Part shown: positions 1-9,417 of the stretch, piece after piece
Layout: each line of letters begins with the position of its first letter
Position numbering within the stretch: position 1 is the stretch's first letter
Assembly: GCA_005883305.1 (NCBI GenBank)
Contig: VBAC01000001.1
Location: 1,984,001 to 2,048,000, forward strand
Direction: 5' to 3'
Source: Alphaproteobacteria bacterium
Lineage (GTDB): Bacteria > Pseudomonadota > Alphaproteobacteria > Sphingomonadales > Sphingomonadaceae
DNA: 64,000 nucleotides
Notes under the pieces: generated by a model
The model's database searches: none
Told to the model about the DNA's origin: nothing
The model's input: only the letters and a program-made list of their open reading frames with translations
Made by a program: the position numbers and the translations under genes

Positions 1-679
1 TCTTCTTGCCGCGGCGCTGGGCGACGCTCTTCGGCGAGGTCTGCTCGCCGAGCGCCTCGAAGGTCGCGCGGATCATGTTGTAGGGGTTCGACGTGCCGAT
101 CGACTTGGTCACCACGTCGGCGACGCCAAGGCTCTCGAACACGGCGCGCATCGGGCCGCCGGCGATGATTCCGGTGCCGGCCGGAGCCGAGCGGACGTAG
201 ACGCGGCCGGCGCCGAAATGGCCGAGGCCGTCATGGTGAAGCGTGCGGCCGTCGCGCAGCGGAACGCGGACCATCGCCTTCTTGGCCGCCGCGGTCGCCT
301 TGGAGATCGCCTCGGGCACCTCGCGGGCCTTGCCGTGGCCGAAGCCGACCCGGCCCTTGCCGTCGCCGACCACGACCAGGGCCGCGAAGCCGAAGCGCTT
401 GCCGCCCTTCACCGTCTTGGAGACTCGGTTGATGTGAACCAGCTTCTCGATCAGCTCCTCGCCGCCCTCGTCGTCGCCGCCACGGCCGCCACGGCGATTG
501 TCGTCGCGCCGGCCGCGATTGCCGCCGCCGCGATTGTCACGGCCACCGCCGCCGCCGCGCCCGCCACGGGCGCCGCGCTCGCGGCGCTGCTCGGGAGGAG
601 CGCCGGCGACATCGGTGGAAGCCGGCGCTTCGGCCTGGGCCTCGACCGGAGCCTCGGTCTGGTTGGTTTCGTCAGCCAT
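1..679 (-). CDS. rpsE: 30S ribosomal protein S5 (3' end beyond window)
   Basis: Small-subunit protein at the mRNA entry and decoding-accuracy region. The frame opens with ATG at 677-679 and is still open at base 1, where it reads AQRRGKK, so only the extreme C-terminus is missing. About 226 residues are visible. The first ~75 are an acidic, Ala-rich stretch followed by an Arg/Gly-rich segment with several RGG and RDDNRRGG motifs; the core S5 fold begins near [19 protein letters not shown]. The start codon lies 2 bases after the rplR stop, as expected in the spc operon. The RGG-rich N-terminal extension is absent from the E. coli protein (about 167 aa). Family call is certain; the function of the extension is unknown. 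Confidence 0.97.
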   Translation of the reverse strand, partial: MADETNQTEAPVEAQAEAPASTDVAGAPPEQRRERGARGGRGGGGGRDNRGGGNRGRRDDNRRGGRGGDDEGGEELIEKLVHINRVSKTVKGGKRFGFAALVVVGDGKGRVGFGHGKAREVPEAISKATAAAKKAMVRVPLRDGRTLHHDGLGHFGAGRVYVRSAPAGTGIIAGGPMRAVFESLGVADVVTKSIGTSNPYNMIRATFEALGEQTSPKSVAQRRGKK

Positions 680-681
680 CA

Positions 682-1035
682 TCAGAACTCCAATCCGCCT
701 TCGCGGGCGGCATCGGCCAGCGCCTTGACGCGGCCATGAAACAGGAAGCCTCCGCGGTCGAACACCACCTTGGTGACTCCCGCGGCCTTGGCGCGCTCGG
801 CGATCCGCTTGCCGACGTCCTGCGCCGAGGCGACGGTCGCGCCGGTCGAGGCGCGGGCGTCCTTCTCGAGCGTCGAAGCCGAAGCGACGGTCGCGCCGTT
901 CTTGTCGTCGATGACCTGCGCATAGATGTGGCGGCCCGAACGGTGGACCGACAGGCGGGCGCGGCCGCCGGCATTGCGCCGGATCGCCGTGCGAACGCGC
1001 TGGGCGCGTTTGATGAAGGGGTTGAATCTCGCCAT
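682..1035 (-). CDS. rplR: 50S ribosomal protein L18
   Basis: 5S rRNA-binding protein of the central protuberance, 117 aa, the usual length. It starts [20 protein letters not shown] and contains the conserved L18 segment [18 protein letters not shown]. It lies between rplF (3 bases upstream) and rpsE (2 bases downstream) in the spc order rplF-rplR-rpsE, so it is co-transcribed and probably translationally coupled. Confidence 0.98.
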   Translation of the reverse strand: MARFNPFIKRAQRVRTAIRRNAGGRARLSVHRSGRHIYAQVIDDKNGATVASASTLEKDARASTGATVASAQDVGKRIAERAKAAGVTKVVFDRGGFLFHGRVKALADAAREGGLEF

Positions 1036-1038
1036 GGC

Positions 1039-1572
1039 TTACTTCTTCTTGCCTTCTTTGCGGAAGATATACTCGCCGCGATACTTGATGCCCTTGCCCT
1101 TGTAGGGCTCGGGCTTGCGCCAGCGGCGGATCTCGGCGGCCAGCTGGCCGACCTTCTGGCGGTCGATGCCGCTGATCTCGACCGTGGTCGGATCCGGAGT
1201 CTTCACCTCCAGGCCCTCGGGCACCGCGATGTCGACGTCGTGCGAGTAGCCGAGCTTCATGCTCAGCTTCCGCCCTTGAGCCGCGGCGCGATAGCCGACG
1301 CCGGTGATCTCGAGGACCTTGGTGAAGCCCTCGGAGACTCCGGTGACCAGGTTCTGGACCAAGGTGCGCTGCATGCCCCAGAAGGCCCGCGCCTGCTTGG
1401 TATCGTTGCCCGGCTGGACGCTGATTCCGTCCTCGGAGATGTCGTAGCGGATCTCGTCGCGCATCTGCAGCGACAAGGTGCCCTTCGGACCCTTGACCGA
1501 GAGGATCTGGCCTTCGGTGGTCGCCGACACGCCCGAAGGCAGCGGAACCGGCCTCTTACCGATGCGAGACAT
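1039..1572 (-). CDS. rplF: 50S ribosomal protein L6
   Basis: Large-subunit protein near the sarcin-ricin loop and factor-binding site. The start is set at ATG 1570-1572 ([15 protein letters not shown]), giving 177 aa, the normal L6 length. An upstream in-frame Met would run into rpsH and add a non-homologous leader, so it was not used. The C-terminal signature [23 protein letters not shown] is present. The stop of rpsH and this start are separated by one base, typical of spc-operon coupling. Confidence 0.98.
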   Translation of the reverse strand: MSRIGKRPVPLPSGVSATTEGQILSVKGPKGTLSLQMRDEIRYDISEDGISVQPGNDTKQARAFWGMQRTLVQNLVTGVSEGFTKVLEITGVGYRAAAQGRKLSMKLGYSHDVDIAVPEGLEVKTPDPTTVEISGIDRQKVGQLAAEIRRWRKPEPYKGKGIKYRGEYIFRKEGKKK

Positions 1573-1573
1573 T

Positions 1574-1969
1574 CTAGAACACCTCCGCGAGCACTTCGCC
1601 GCCGACATTCTGCGTGCGCGCTTCCGCGTCCGACAGAACGCCCTTCGGCGTCGAAACGATGGTGATTCCCAGGCCGTTGCGGACCCGGGGCAGCTCCTGC
1701 GCGCCGGAATAGACCCGGCGGCCGGGGCGCGAAACGCGCGAAACGTGCTGGATCGCGGGCTGGCCCTCGAAATATTTCAGCTCGATTCGAAGGCCGGCAT
1801 GGTCGCCCAGCGCCTCTTCGCGGTAGCCGCGAATATAGCCTTCGCGCTGAAGCACATCGAGCACTCGGGCGCGAAGCTTCGAAGCCGGCGTGAGGACGGA
1901 GTCCTTCCTCGCCTGCTGGCCATTGCGGATACGGGTGAGCATATCACCCAGTGGATCGGTCATCGGCAT
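1574..1969 (-). CDS. rpsH: 30S ribosomal protein S8
   Basis: Binds the central domain of 16S rRNA and, in E. coli, represses the spc operon. 131 aa, beginning [20 protein letters not shown], with the conserved C-terminal block [19 protein letters not shown]. Length and ends match the family. It sits 10 bases after rpsN and 1 base before rplF. Confidence 0.98.
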   Translation of the reverse strand: MPMTDPLGDMLTRIRNGQQARKDSVLTPASKLRARVLDVLQREGYIRGYREEALGDHAGLRIELKYFEGQPAIQHVSRVSRPGRRVYSGAQELPRVRNGLGITIVSTPKGVLSDAEARTQNVGGEVLAEVF

Positions 1970-1979
1970 CTTCTAGCCC

Positions 1980-2285
1980 TTACCAGCTCGACTTCGTGAG
2001 GCCCGGAATCAGGCCCTTGTTGCCCAATTCCCGCAGCATCACGCGCGAGAGACGGAACTTGCGATAGACGGCGCGCGAACGCCCGGTCAGCTCGCAACGG
2101 TTGCGGACGCGCGTCGGATTGCCGTTGCGCGGAATCTCGGCCATCTTCAGCCGCGCGATCAGGCGCTCCGTCTCGTCCTTGGACTCGTCGTTCGCGATCG
2201 CCTTCAGCTTCGCATATTGGCCGGCATATTTCTTCGCCAGCTTCTTGCGACGCTCGTTCTTGTTGATGGAACTCAGTTTCGCCAT
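1980..2285 (-). CDS. rpsN: 30S ribosomal protein S14, zinc-independent type
   Basis: Small-subunit head protein, 101 aa (MAKLSSINKNERRKKLAKK to KGLIPGLTKSSW). It has the long S14 form with no CxxC zinc motifs; the hallmark RNRCELTGRSRAVYRKFRLSR is intact. Located between rplE and rpsH as in most proteobacterial spc operons. Confidence 0.98.
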   Translation of the reverse strand: MAKLSSINKNERRKKLAKKYAGQYAKLKAIANDESKDETERLIARLKMAEIPRNGNPTRVRNRCELTGRSRAVYRKFRLSRVMLRELGNKGLIPGLTKSSW

Positions 2286-2322
2286 GACTTAAGTTCTCTT
2301 TCCTCTTGCTCGGCGGGCGCGC

Positions 2323-2904
2323 TTACGCGGCCTGCTTCTGATCCTGGTCCTGCGGGAACGGGAAGTTGAAGAGGCGCAGCAGCTCGCGCGCCTCGTCGTC
2401 CGTCTTCGCGGTGGTGGTGACGATGATGTCCATTCCGCGCACCTTCTCGATGCGGTCATAGTTGATCTCGGGGAACACGAGCTGCTCCTTGAGGCCCATC
2501 GCGTAATTGCCGCGGCCGTCGAACGACTTCGGGTTCAGCCCGCGAAAGTCGCGAACGCGCGGAAGAGCGATCGTGACCAGCCGGTCGAGGAACTCGTACA
2601 TCCGCTCGCGGCGAAGCGTGACCTTCACGCCGATCGGCATGCCTTCGCGCAGCTTGAACTGGGCGATCGACTTCTTGGCCTTGGTGACCACCGGCTTCTG
2701 GCCCGCGATCAGCTCCATTTCCTGGGCGGCCGTCTCGACCTTCTTCTTGTCCTGGGTCGCCTCGCCGACGCCCATGTTGATGACGATCTTGTCGAGGCGC
2801 GGGACCTCCATGCGGTTCTTGTAACCGAACTTCTCGATCATCGCGGGGACGATCCGCGAGTCATAGTCGGCGCGCAGGCGCGCCACATATTTGGCTTCAG
2901 CCAT
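2323..2904 (-). CDS. rplE: 50S ribosomal protein L5
   Basis: 5S rRNA-binding protein contacting P-site tRNA, 193 aa. Begins [20 protein letters not shown]; conserved segments are [16 protein letters not shown] and [20 protein letters not shown]. The C-terminus QDQDQKQAA is a little longer than in E. coli (179 aa). Its start overlaps the rplX stop by 8 bases. Confidence 0.98.
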   Translation of the reverse strand: MAEAKYVARLRADYDSRIVPAMIEKFGYKNRMEVPRLDKIVINMGVGEATQDKKKVETAAQEMELIAGQKPVVTKAKKSIAQFKLREGMPIGVKVTLRRERMYEFLDRLVTIALPRVRDFRGLNPKSFDGRGNYAMGLKEQLVFPEINYDRIEKVRGMDIIVTTTAKTDDEARELLRLFNFPFPQDQDQKQAA

Positions 2905-3217
2905 TGATCAGCTCCCCGGACCGGACTGCAACCCGGACCTTCTTTCCATCGCGCTCCTCGAAGCGCACCCGGGTCGCCTTGCCCGTCTTGGGATCCTCGA
3001 GCGCGACCTTCGAAACGTGCAGCGGCGCCTCGGTGCGGACGATTCCGCCCTGCGGACGCGCCTGCGTCGGCTTGGTGTGCCGGGCGTGGACGTTAATGCC
3101 GGAAACCAGCACCTTGCCGTCCTTCGGCATCACCTGGGTGACCTCGCCGTGACGGCCCTTGTCCTTTCCGGACAGGATTACGACCTTGTCGCCCTTCTTG
3201 ATCTTCGCAGCGGACAT
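2897..3217 (-). CDS. rplX: 50S ribosomal protein L24
   Basis: Assembly-initiator protein of the large subunit, 106 aa. The KOW motif is in [20 protein letters not shown] near the N-terminus. It overlaps rplN by 1 base at its start and rplE by 8 bases at its end, a pattern that supports translational coupling along rplN-rplX-rplE. Confidence 0.98.
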   Translation of the reverse strand: MSAAKIKKGDKVVILSGKDKGRHGEVTQVMPKDGKVLVSGINVHARHTKPTQARPQGGIVRTEAPLHVSKVALEDPKTGKATRVRFEERDGKKVRVAVRSGELING

Positions 3218-3585
3218 TACAGCACCTCCGGCGCGAGGCTGATGATCTTCATATGCTTCTTCGCGCGCAGCTCGCGGACGACCGGGCCGAAGATACGGGT
3301 GCCGATCGGCTCCTGGTTGTTGTTGACGAGCACGGCCGCGTTCGAATCGAAGCGGATGGTCGAGCCGTCGGGACGGTGGATGTCCTTGGCGGTGCGCACG
3401 ATGACGGCCTTGTGGACGTCACCCTTCTTCACGCGGCCGCGCGGCGCCGCTTCCTTGACGGAGACGACGATGATGTCGCCGACTCCGGCGAAGCGCCGCT
3501 TGGAACCGCCCAGCACCTTGATGCACTGGACGCGCTTGGCGCCGCTATTGTCGGCGACCTCAAGGTTGGACTGCATCTGGATCAT
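3217..3585 (-). CDS. rplN: 50S ribosomal protein L14
   Basis: Subunit-interface protein, 122 aa, starting [18 protein letters not shown] and ending LAPEVL, the standard length. The motif [17 protein letters not shown] is intact. There are 63 bases between rpsQ and this gene, one of the wider gaps in this part of the operon. Confidence 0.98.
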   Translation of the reverse strand: MIQMQSNLEVADNSGAKRVQCIKVLGGSKRRFAGVGDIIVVSVKEAAPRGRVKKGDVHKAVIVRTAKDIHRPDGSTIRFDSNAAVLVNNNQEPIGTRIFGPVVRELRAKKHMKIISLAPEVL

Positions 3586-3648
3586 CGATCCAATTCCTTC
3601 TCTTCACTTCAACCGGGACGCGAACGCCCGGCGATCAGTTAAAACGCT

Positions 3649-3981
3649 TTACGCTTCGGCCGTCTCGGCCTCGGGCGCTTCGTCCTTGGCCTTCTTGGCC
3701 TTGGCCGGCTTCTTGCCCTCGCCCGCCGTTTCCGGCGTGGCGTGGGTGTCGACCCGGCCGAGCACGGTCCAGGTCTTCAGCTTGGAGATCGGCGCGGTCT
3801 CTTCGATCCGGACGGTCTCGCCTTCCCTGAACTCGTTGCCCTCGTCGTGGGCGTGGTACTTCTTCGACCGCCTGATGATCTTGCCGTAGAGCGGGTGCTT
3901 CACCCGCCGTTCGACCTTTACGACCACGGTCTTGTCGGTCTTGTCGGACACCACGGTGCCGGTCATGACGCGCTTGGGCAT
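3649..3981 (-). CDS. rpsQ: 30S ribosomal protein S17 with C-terminal tail
   Basis: Primary 16S rRNA-binding protein. The core [20 protein letters not shown] to about residue 80 is normal S17. It is followed by a ~25-residue tail, first Lys/Ala-rich ([12 protein letters not shown]) then acidic (APEAETAEA), making 110 aa against 84 in E. coli. The tail has low complexity and is of unknown role. Followed by rplN and preceded by rpmC (11 bases). Confidence 0.97.
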   Translation of the reverse strand: MPKRVMTGTVVSDKTDKTVVVKVERRVKHPLYGKIIRRSKKYHAHDEGNEFREGETVRIEETAPISKLKTWTVLGRVDTHATPETAGEGKKPAKAKKAKDEAPEAETAEA

Positions 3982-3992
3982 CGATAAACTCC

Positions 3993-4199
3993 TTAAGCCT
4001 TCGTGGCGGCGCGCGAGCGCTCGCCCTGAAGCGTCTTGATCCGGGCGATGCCGCGACGGACCTCGCGAACCCGTGACGGCTTCTCGATCTGGTTGGTCGC
4101 GGCCTGGAAGCGAAGGTTGAAAGCCTCGCGCTTCAGCTCGCTAAGCTGCTCGACGAGCTGGTCGTCGGTCTTGGTCTTGAGATCGTCAATCTGCGGCAT
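3993..4199 (-). CDS. rpmC: 50S ribosomal protein L29
   Basis: Small helical protein at the peptide-exit tunnel rim, where trigger factor and SRP dock. 68 aa, with the signature [28 protein letters not shown]. One base separates it from the rplP stop. Confidence 0.97.
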   Translation of the reverse strand: MPQIDDLKTKTDDQLVEQLSELKREAFNLRFQAATNQIEKPSRVREVRRGIARIKTLQGERSRAATKA

Positions 4200-4200
4200 C

Positions 4201-4632
4201 TTACGCGTCCTCGAGGAGCGATTCGCCCAGTCGGGCGATCACTTTGGTCTTGATCGGCAGCTTCTCCGCCGCGCGCTCGAAAGCGACCTTGGCGATGTGG
4301 CCGGGAACGCCGTCGAGCTCGAACAGGACCCGGCCGGGCTTCACCCGGGCGACCCAGAATTCGGGCGAGCCCTTGCCCGAGCCCATGCGGACCTCGGCGG
4401 GCTTCGACGAGACCGGCACGTCCGGGAAGATCCGGATCCACAAGCGCCCCTGGCGCTTGATGTGACGCGTGATCGCGCGGCGGGCCGCCTCGATCTGGCG
4501 CGCGGTGATCCGCTCCGGCTCCAGCGCCTTCAGGCCGTAGGCGCCGAAGTTCAGCTGCGTGCCGCCCTTGGCGTCGCCGTGAATTCGGCCCTTGTGGGCC
4601 TTGCGGAACTTGGTGCGCTTCGGTTGCAGCAT
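4201..4632 (-). CDS. rplP: 50S ribosomal protein L16
   Basis: Organises the A-site region of the large subunit. 143 aa, beginning [19 protein letters not shown], with the conserved [27 protein letters not shown] block. Lies between rpsC (22 bases) and rpmC (1 base). Confidence 0.98.
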   Translation of the reverse strand: MLQPKRTKFRKAHKGRIHGDAKGGTQLNFGAYGLKALEPERITARQIEAARRAITRHIKRQGRLWIRIFPDVPVSSKPAEVRMGSGKGSPEFWVARVKPGRVLFELDGVPGHIAKVAFERAAEKLPIKTKVIARLGESLLEDA

Positions 4633-4654
4633 GGTCTTTTCCTGGTTCCTGGCT

Positions 4655-5350
4655 TCAGCGGGCCGGGCGGACGCCGGAGGTTTGAGCCTCCATCATCAGC
4701 CGGTCCTGGCTCATCGGATCGTGGCCGAGAATCTCGCCCTTGAAGATCCACACCTTCACGCCGCAGGTGCCGTAAGTGGTCTGCGCGGTGGCTTCGGCAT
4801 AATCGATATGGGCGCGCAGCGTGTGCAGCGGCACCCGACCCTCGCGATAGCCCTCGGTCCGGGCGATCTCGGCGCCGCCCAGGCGGCCGCCGCAGACGAC
4901 TCGGATGCCCTCGGCGCCGAGGCGCATCGAGGACTGCACCGCGCGCTTCATCGCGCGGCGGAAGGCGATACGGCGCTCGAGCTGGTCGGCGATGCCCTGC
5001 GCCACGAGCCGGGCGTCGATCTCCGGCTTGCGGATCTCGACGATGTTCAAGGACACGTCCGACGAGGTCATCGCGCCGAGCTGCTTGCGCAGCTTCTCGA
5101 TGTCCGAGCCCTTCTTGCCGATGATCACGCCGGGGCGCGCGGCATAGATGCTGACTCGGCAGAGCTTCGCCGGACGCTCGATCACCACCTTGGAGATCGC
5201 CGCCTGCGGCAGCGACTTCATGATGAACTTGCGGATCTTCAGGTCCTCGAGGAGCAGGCGGCCGTAATCGGCGCCGTCCGCGTACCAGCGGCTGTCCCAG
5301 GTCCGGTTGATCTGCAGCCGGAGGCCGATCGGGGAGGTTTTCTGACCCAT
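4655..5350 (-). CDS. rpsC: 30S ribosomal protein S3
   Basis: mRNA-entry helicase-site protein of the small subunit. The start is set at ATG 5348-5350 ([20 protein letters not shown]), giving 231 aa; the frame extends further upstream but only as an rplV overlap. The KH-type segment [19 protein letters not shown] and the C-terminal domain [16 protein letters not shown] are present. Two bases separate it from rplV. Confidence 0.98.
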   Translation of the reverse strand: MGQKTSPIGLRLQINRTWDSRWYADGADYGRLLLEDLKIRKFIMKSLPQAAISKVVIERPAKLCRVSIYAARPGVIIGKKGSDIEKLRKQLGAMTSSDVSLNIVEIRKPEIDARLVAQGIADQLERRIAFRRAMKRAVQSSMRLGAEGIRVVCGGRLGGAEIARTEGYREGRVPLHTLRAHIDYAEATAQTTYGTCGVKVWIFKGEILGHDPMSQDRLMMEAQTSGVRPAR

Positions 5351-5352
5351 GT

Positions 5353-5730
5353 TTACGCTTCCTGCTGCTCGCGGACGACGATGCGCACGCGGCTGAACGG
5401 CTTGACGATGCGGCTGGCGCGGCCGCGGGCGCGCGGCGTGAACCGCTTCATCGAGATCGACTTGCCGACCGAGGCCTCGGCGACGACGAGCGCGTCGACA
5501 TCGAGATTGTGGTTGTTCTCGGCATTGGCGATCGCGCTTGCGAGGACCTTGCGGACGTCGCGCGCCATCGCCTTGGGCGAGAAGCTGAGGATGTTCAGCG
5601 CCTCGCCGGCCTTCTTGCCGCGGATCAGGCTCGCGACGAGGTTCAGCTTCTGCGCCGATCCGCGGATCTGCGTGCCGACCGACAGCGCCTCGTTCTCGGC
5701 GACTCGGCGGGGGGACTTTGCCTTGCCCAT
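5353..5730 (-). CDS. rplV: 50S ribosomal protein L22
   Basis: Lines the exit tunnel and binds all 23S domains. 125 aa, [18 protein letters not shown] to [10 protein letters not shown]. The characteristic beta-hairpin region [20 protein letters not shown] is present. Its ATG shares one base with the rpsS stop codon (5730). Confidence 0.98.
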   Translation of the reverse strand: MGKAKSPRRVAENEALSVGTQIRGSAQKLNLVASLIRGKKAGEALNILSFSPKAMARDVRKVLASAIANAENNHNLDVDALVVAEASVGKSISMKRFTPRARGRASRIVKPFSRVRIVVREQQEA

Positions 5731-6005
5731 TACCTCTTGCCCTTCTTGTCGGACGCATGGCCCGGGAAGTAGCGCGTGGGCGCGAACTCGCCGAGCTTCA
5801 TGCCGACCATGTCCTCGTTGACCGACACCGGCACGAACTTGCGGCCGTTGTAGACGTTGAACGTGAGCCCGACGAACTGCGGGAGGATGGTGGAGCGGCG
5901 CGACCAGGTCTTGATCGGAGCGCGGCCACCGGCCTCCTGCGCCGTCTCTGCCTTCTTCAGCAGCGACAACTCGACGAACGGACCTTTCCAGACGGAGCGG
6001 GCCAT
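5730..6005 (-). CDS. rpsS: 30S ribosomal protein S19
   Basis: Head protein touching tRNA and the intersubunit bridge. The start is ATG 6003-6005 ([20 protein letters not shown]), giving 91 aa, the usual size. Signature [21 protein letters not shown]. Two bases after rplB; its stop overlaps the rplV start by one base. Confidence 0.97.
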   Translation of the reverse strand: MARSVWKGPFVELSLLKKAETAQEAGGRAPIKTWSRRSTILPQFVGLTFNVYNGRKFVPVSVNEDMVGMKLGEFAPTRYFPGHASDKKGKR

Positions 6006-6007
6006 TG

Positions 6008-6844
6008 TTACCTCTTCTTCTTCGCGTGACGCGAGCGGATGATCATCTTGTCCGTCGCCTTGTTCGAACGGGTGCGGGCGCCCTTGGTCGGCTTGCCCCA
6101 GGGAGTGACCGGGTGACGGCCGCCCGAGGTGCGGCCTTCGCCGCCGCCGTGCGGGTGGTCGACCGGGTTCTTGGCGACTCCGCGGGTCAGCGGGCGCTTG
6201 CCCATCCAGCGGGTGCGGCCGGCCTTGGCGAAATTCTGGTTCTGGTTGTCGGGGTTCGAGACCGCTCCGACCGTCCCCATGCAATCGCTGCGGATGTAAC
6301 GCTGCTCGCCCGAATTGAGGCGGACGATCACCATCCCGCGGTCGCGGCCGACGACCTGGACGTAGGTGCCGGCGGCGCGGGCGATCTGGCCGCCCTTGCC
6401 CGGCTTCATCTCCACGTTGTGGACGATCGTTCCGACCGGCATCTGGCCGAGCTCCATCGCGTTGCCCGGCTTCACGTCGGTCTTCCTGCCCGCGACGACA
6501 CTGTCGCCCTGGGCGAGACGCTGCGGCGCCAGGATGTAGGCGAGCTCGCCGTCCTCATACTTCACCAGCGCGATGAACGCGGTGCGGTTGGGATCATATT
6601 CGAGCCGCTCGACGGTGGCCGGCTGGTCCCACTTGCGACGCTTGAAGTCGACATAGCGGTACTTCTGCTTGTGGCCGCCGGCGATTCCGCGCGACGTCAC
6701 ATGGCCCTTGTTGTTGCGGCCGCCGGTCTTGCGCTTGCCTTCGACGAGCGCCTTGACCGGCTTGCCCTTCCAGAGCGCCGATTTGTCGACGAGGATCAGG
6801 CCGCGCTGCGACGAGGTCGTCGGATTATATTGCTTGAGTGCCAT
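6008..6844 (-). CDS. rplB: 50S ribosomal protein L2
   Basis: Essential for subunit association and peptidyl-transferase function. 278 aa starting [20 protein letters not shown]. The C-terminal motif [20 protein letters not shown] carries the conserved histidine (HPHGGGEG) implicated in peptidyl-transferase activity. Placed between rplW and rpsS as in the canonical S10 operon. Confidence 0.98.
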   Translation of the reverse strand: MALKQYNPTTSSQRGLILVDKSALWKGKPVKALVEGKRKTGGRNNKGHVTSRGIAGGHKQKYRYVDFKRRKWDQPATVERLEYDPNRTAFIALVKYEDGELAYILAPQRLAQGDSVVAGRKTDVKPGNAMELGQMPVGTIVHNVEMKPGKGGQIARAAGTYVQVVGRDRGMVIVRLNSGEQRYIRSDCMGTVGAVSNPDNQNQNFAKAGRTRWMGKRPLTRGVAKNPVDHPHGGGEGRTSGGRHPVTPWGKPTKGARTRSNKATDKMIIRSRHAKKKR

Positions 6845-6856
6845 CGTGCCCTAGCC

Positions 6857-7183
6857 TCAGATACCGGTGGTGACGTCGATCGACTGGCCGTCGGCCAGAG
6901 TCACGACCGCCTTCTTGACGTCCGAGCGCGTGTAGGGGCGACCCTTCCAGCGCTTGGTCTTGCCCTTGGCGTTCATCGTGTTGACGCCGATCACGCTGAC
7001 GTTGAACAGCGCCTCGACGGCCGCCTTGATCTGCGGCTTGGAGGCCGAGCCCGCGACTTTGAACACAACGGCGTTGTGCTCGGAAAGCAGGGTCGACTTC
7101 TCGGTGATGTGCGGGGCGAGGATGACGTCGTAATGATTGACGTCGACCTTCGCCGGGGCCGCCTTCTTCGCAGCCTTAGCCAT
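6857..7183 (-). CDS. rplW: 50S ribosomal protein L23
   Basis: Exit-tunnel rim protein that docks trigger factor and SRP. 108 aa. An Ala/Lys-rich N-terminus ([19 protein letters not shown]) precedes the core [21 protein letters not shown]. The start overlaps the rplD stop by 8 bases, indicating coupling. Confidence 0.97.
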   Translation of the reverse strand: MAKAAKKAAPAKVDVNHYDVILAPHITEKSTLLSEHNAVVFKVAGSASKPQIKAAVEALFNVSVIGVNTMNAKGKTKRWKGRPYTRSDVKKAVVTLADGQSIDVTTGI

Positions 7184-7805
7184 TGAAGCGGCCCTCCAGC
7201 TTCTCGACCGCGGCGCGGGTCAGCACCAGGGTCTCGTGATTGAGAATGTCGTAGACGTTGGCGCCGACCGCCGGGAGCAGATCGATCTCGGAGAGGTTCG
7301 ACGAGGCGTGGGCGAAGCCGACGTTGAGCGCGTCGCCGTCGATCACCAGCGCCGACTTGCCGAAGCCGAGCTTGCCGAGCTGCGCCTTCAGGGCCGCCGT
7401 CTTGGCTTCCTTGAGGTCGAGGCTCTCGAGAACGATCAGATTGCCGTCCTTGGCCTTGGCCGAAAGCGCCATCCTGAGGCCCAGAGCGCGGACCTTCTTG
7501 TTCAGCGACGGATCGAAATCGCGGACCCGGGGGCCGTGCGCCTTGCCGCCGCCGACGAAGATCGGGGCGCGGCGATCGCCGTGACGGGCGGTGCCGCCGC
7601 CCTTCTGACGGCCGTATTTCTTGCCGGTGCGGGCGACATCCGAGCGCTCGCGGGCGCCGCGCGCGGTGGCGCGGCGCTTTTCGAGCTGCCAGGTGACGAC
7701 GCGGTGAAGGATGTCGGCGCGCGGCTCGACGCCGAACACGGCCTCGTCGAGATCGATGTCGCTGCCGGCCTTGCCGCCGTCGAGGGTCTGAACCTTGACC
7801 TTCAT
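7176..7805 (-). CDS. rplD: 50S ribosomal protein L4
   Basis: Assembly protein reaching into the exit tunnel; in E. coli it also represses the S10 operon. 209 aa. The tunnel loop [22 protein letters not shown] is intact. Two bases separate it from rplC. No S10-type L4 leader is expected in this group; the leader role could only be tested on the upstream spacer. Confidence 0.98.
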   Translation of the reverse strand: MKVKVQTLDGGKAGSDIDLDEAVFGVEPRADILHRVVTWQLEKRRATARGARERSDVARTGKKYGRQKGGGTARHGDRRAPIFVGGGKAHGPRVRDFDPSLNKKVRALGLRMALSAKAKDGNLIVLESLDLKEAKTAALKAQLGKLGFGKSALVIDGDALNVGFAHASSNLSEIDLLPAVGANVYDILNHETLVLTRAAVEKLEGRFNG

Positions 7806-7807
7806 GA

Positions 7808-8710
7808 TTAGCCTTCCTTGCTCTCGTCGGCCGCGCCGGCGTCACCCTCGGGGGCGGCCTGATCGGCAGCGGGAGTCTCTTCGGCGGCAGCTGCATCGGC
7901 AGCGGCGGCGCCAGCTTCCTGCTCGGCGGCGATGGCGGCGACTTCCTCGTCGCTCGGCAACGCCGGAATCTCGTGGACCGCGGCCTCGTCGACCAGGCCC
8001 GCCATCGGCTGCTCCTCGAGGTCCGCCTTCTTCAGCAGCTCCTTGAGGCCCGCGGGGTAGGGCGCGTCGGCGTGACGGGCGACCTTCACGGCGTCCTTGA
8101 CGATCAGCCAGCCGCCCTTCGATCCGGGCACCGAGCCCTTGACGAAGATCAGGCCGCGCGGAATGTCGGTCAGGACGACTTCCAAATTCTGCTGGGTGCG
8201 GTTGCGGGCGCCCATGTGGCCGGCCATCTTCTTGTTCTTGAAGACGCGGCCCGGATCCTGGCGGTTTCCGGTTGAGCCGTGCGAACGGTGCGAGACGGAA
8301 ACGCCGTGGGTGGCGCGAAGGCCGGCGAAGCCCCAGCGCTTCATCGCTCCGGCGAAGCCCTTGCCCTGGGTCACGCCCTGGATGTCGACCAATTGGCCGG
8401 GAACGAAATGGTTGGCCGAAATCTCCGAGCCGACGTCGAGGAGGGCATCCTCGGCGACCCGGAACTCGACGACCCGCGCCTTCGGCTCCACCTCGGCCTT
8501 GCCGAAATGGCCGCGCTGCGGCTTGCTGAGGTTCTTCGCCTTGGCCGTGCCGGCGCCCAGCTGGACGGCGGTATAGCCGTCGCGGCTTTCCTCGCGGCGG
8601 GCGACGACCTGAAGATTCTCGAGCGCCAGGACGGTGACGGGCACGTGGCGCCCGTCGTCCTGGAACAAGCGGGTCATCCCGACTTTCTTAGCGATCACGC
8701 CGGTGCGCAT
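7808..8710 (-). CDS. rplC: 50S ribosomal protein L3 with long acidic tail
   Basis: Assembly-initiating protein reaching the peptidyl-transferase centre. The start is ATG 8708-8710 ([20 protein letters not shown]). The core ends near [20 protein letters not shown]. It is followed by ~75 extra residues, Ala/Glu/Asp-rich ([20 protein letters not shown] and similar), for a total of 300 aa against ~210 in E. coli. The tail is low complexity, probably disordered and surface exposed. The glutamine methylation loop [20 protein letters not shown] is present. Confidence 0.97.
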   Translation of the reverse strand: MRTGVIAKKVGMTRLFQDDGRHVPVTVLALENLQVVARREESRDGYTAVQLGAGTAKAKNLSKPQRGHFGKAEVEPKARVVEFRVAEDALLDVGSEISANHFVPGQLVDIQGVTQGKGFAGAMKRWGFAGLRATHGVSVSHRSHGSTGNRQDPGRVFKNKKMAGHMGARNRTQQNLEVVLTDIPRGLIFVKGSVPGSKGGWLIVKDAVKVARHADAPYPAGLKELLKKADLEEQPMAGLVDEAAVHEIPALPSDEEVAAIAAEQEAGAAAADAAAAEETPAADQAAPEGDAGAADESKEG

Positions 8711-8964
8711 GACCAAACTCCTCATACAGAGGCCCCGCGGCACCATTGCCGGGGGCGTGTAGGGCACCCATCGAAGCATTTGCTTCGCTGGGACCCCGTT
8801 AGCCCAAAATCCATGCGTGCCCCGCCTGGGCTTGAGTTCCGCGAGAGCGGAACGGCGGGGACGCAGACCGGGAGCATGCTCCCGCGGTATCTCCCGTGTC
8901 CCCGTGCTCCTGCGAAAACAGGAGCCAAGAACTGGGTCCCTGCTTTCGCAGGGACGCTGGCGCC
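8711..8964 (-). repeat. Structured spacer with five hairpins between rpsJ and rplC
   Basis: This 254-base non-coding gap inside the S10 operon is far longer than its neighbours. It contains five stem-loops in a row: 8767-8792 (CGAAGCA/TGCTTCG core with a CCCA/TGGG base), 8820-8860 (nested GTTCCGC/GCGGAAC inside CCCCGCC/GGCGGGG), 8870-8883 (a perfect 14-base palindrome), 8906-8925 (GCTCCTG/CAGGAGC) and 8936-8955 (GTCCCTGC/GCAGGGAC, loop TTTC). The last resembles palindromes dispersed in sphingomonad genomes. Either an accreted repeat cluster or a regulatory leader for rplC. Confidence 0.7.
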
Positions 8965-9276
<312 letters not shown>

Positions 9277-9303
9277 GTCCGTCTTACCGATGCGAAAGAG
9301 CCA

Positions 9304-9317
9304 GCCCCTTGCGGGGC
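9304..9317. repeat. Small GC hairpin in the tuf-rpsJ gap
   Basis: GCCCC, loop TTGC, then GGGGC, lying 28 bases upstream of the rpsJ start. Could influence rpsJ translation or simply be intergenic palindrome material. No T-run follows. Confidence 0.4.
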
Positions 9318-9374
9318 AACACGGTTTCACCGGGGCTTGGGGCCCCGGATCGGCCAAAAACTGTCTAAAACCGA

Positions 9375-9406
9375 AGCCGCCCGAATCTCCAAAGAGCCGG
9401 GCGGCT
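9375..9406 (-). terminator. Possible attenuator/terminator after tuf
   Basis: Nine-base-pair GC-rich stem (minus-strand GCCGCCCG against CGGGCGGC plus an A:T closing pair, 14-base loop) begins 12 bases past the tuf stop and is followed on the minus strand by TTCGGTTTTAG. The short T-rich run makes it a weak intrinsic terminator or attenuator between tuf and rpsJ. Confidence 0.45.
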
Positions 9407-9417
9407 GCGGCCCTATA

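Noticed and set aside
4655-5758. A longer rpsC reading frame beginning within rplV
   Set aside because: The extra residues are Arg-rich shadow sequence; S3 begins MGQKTSPIG at 5350.
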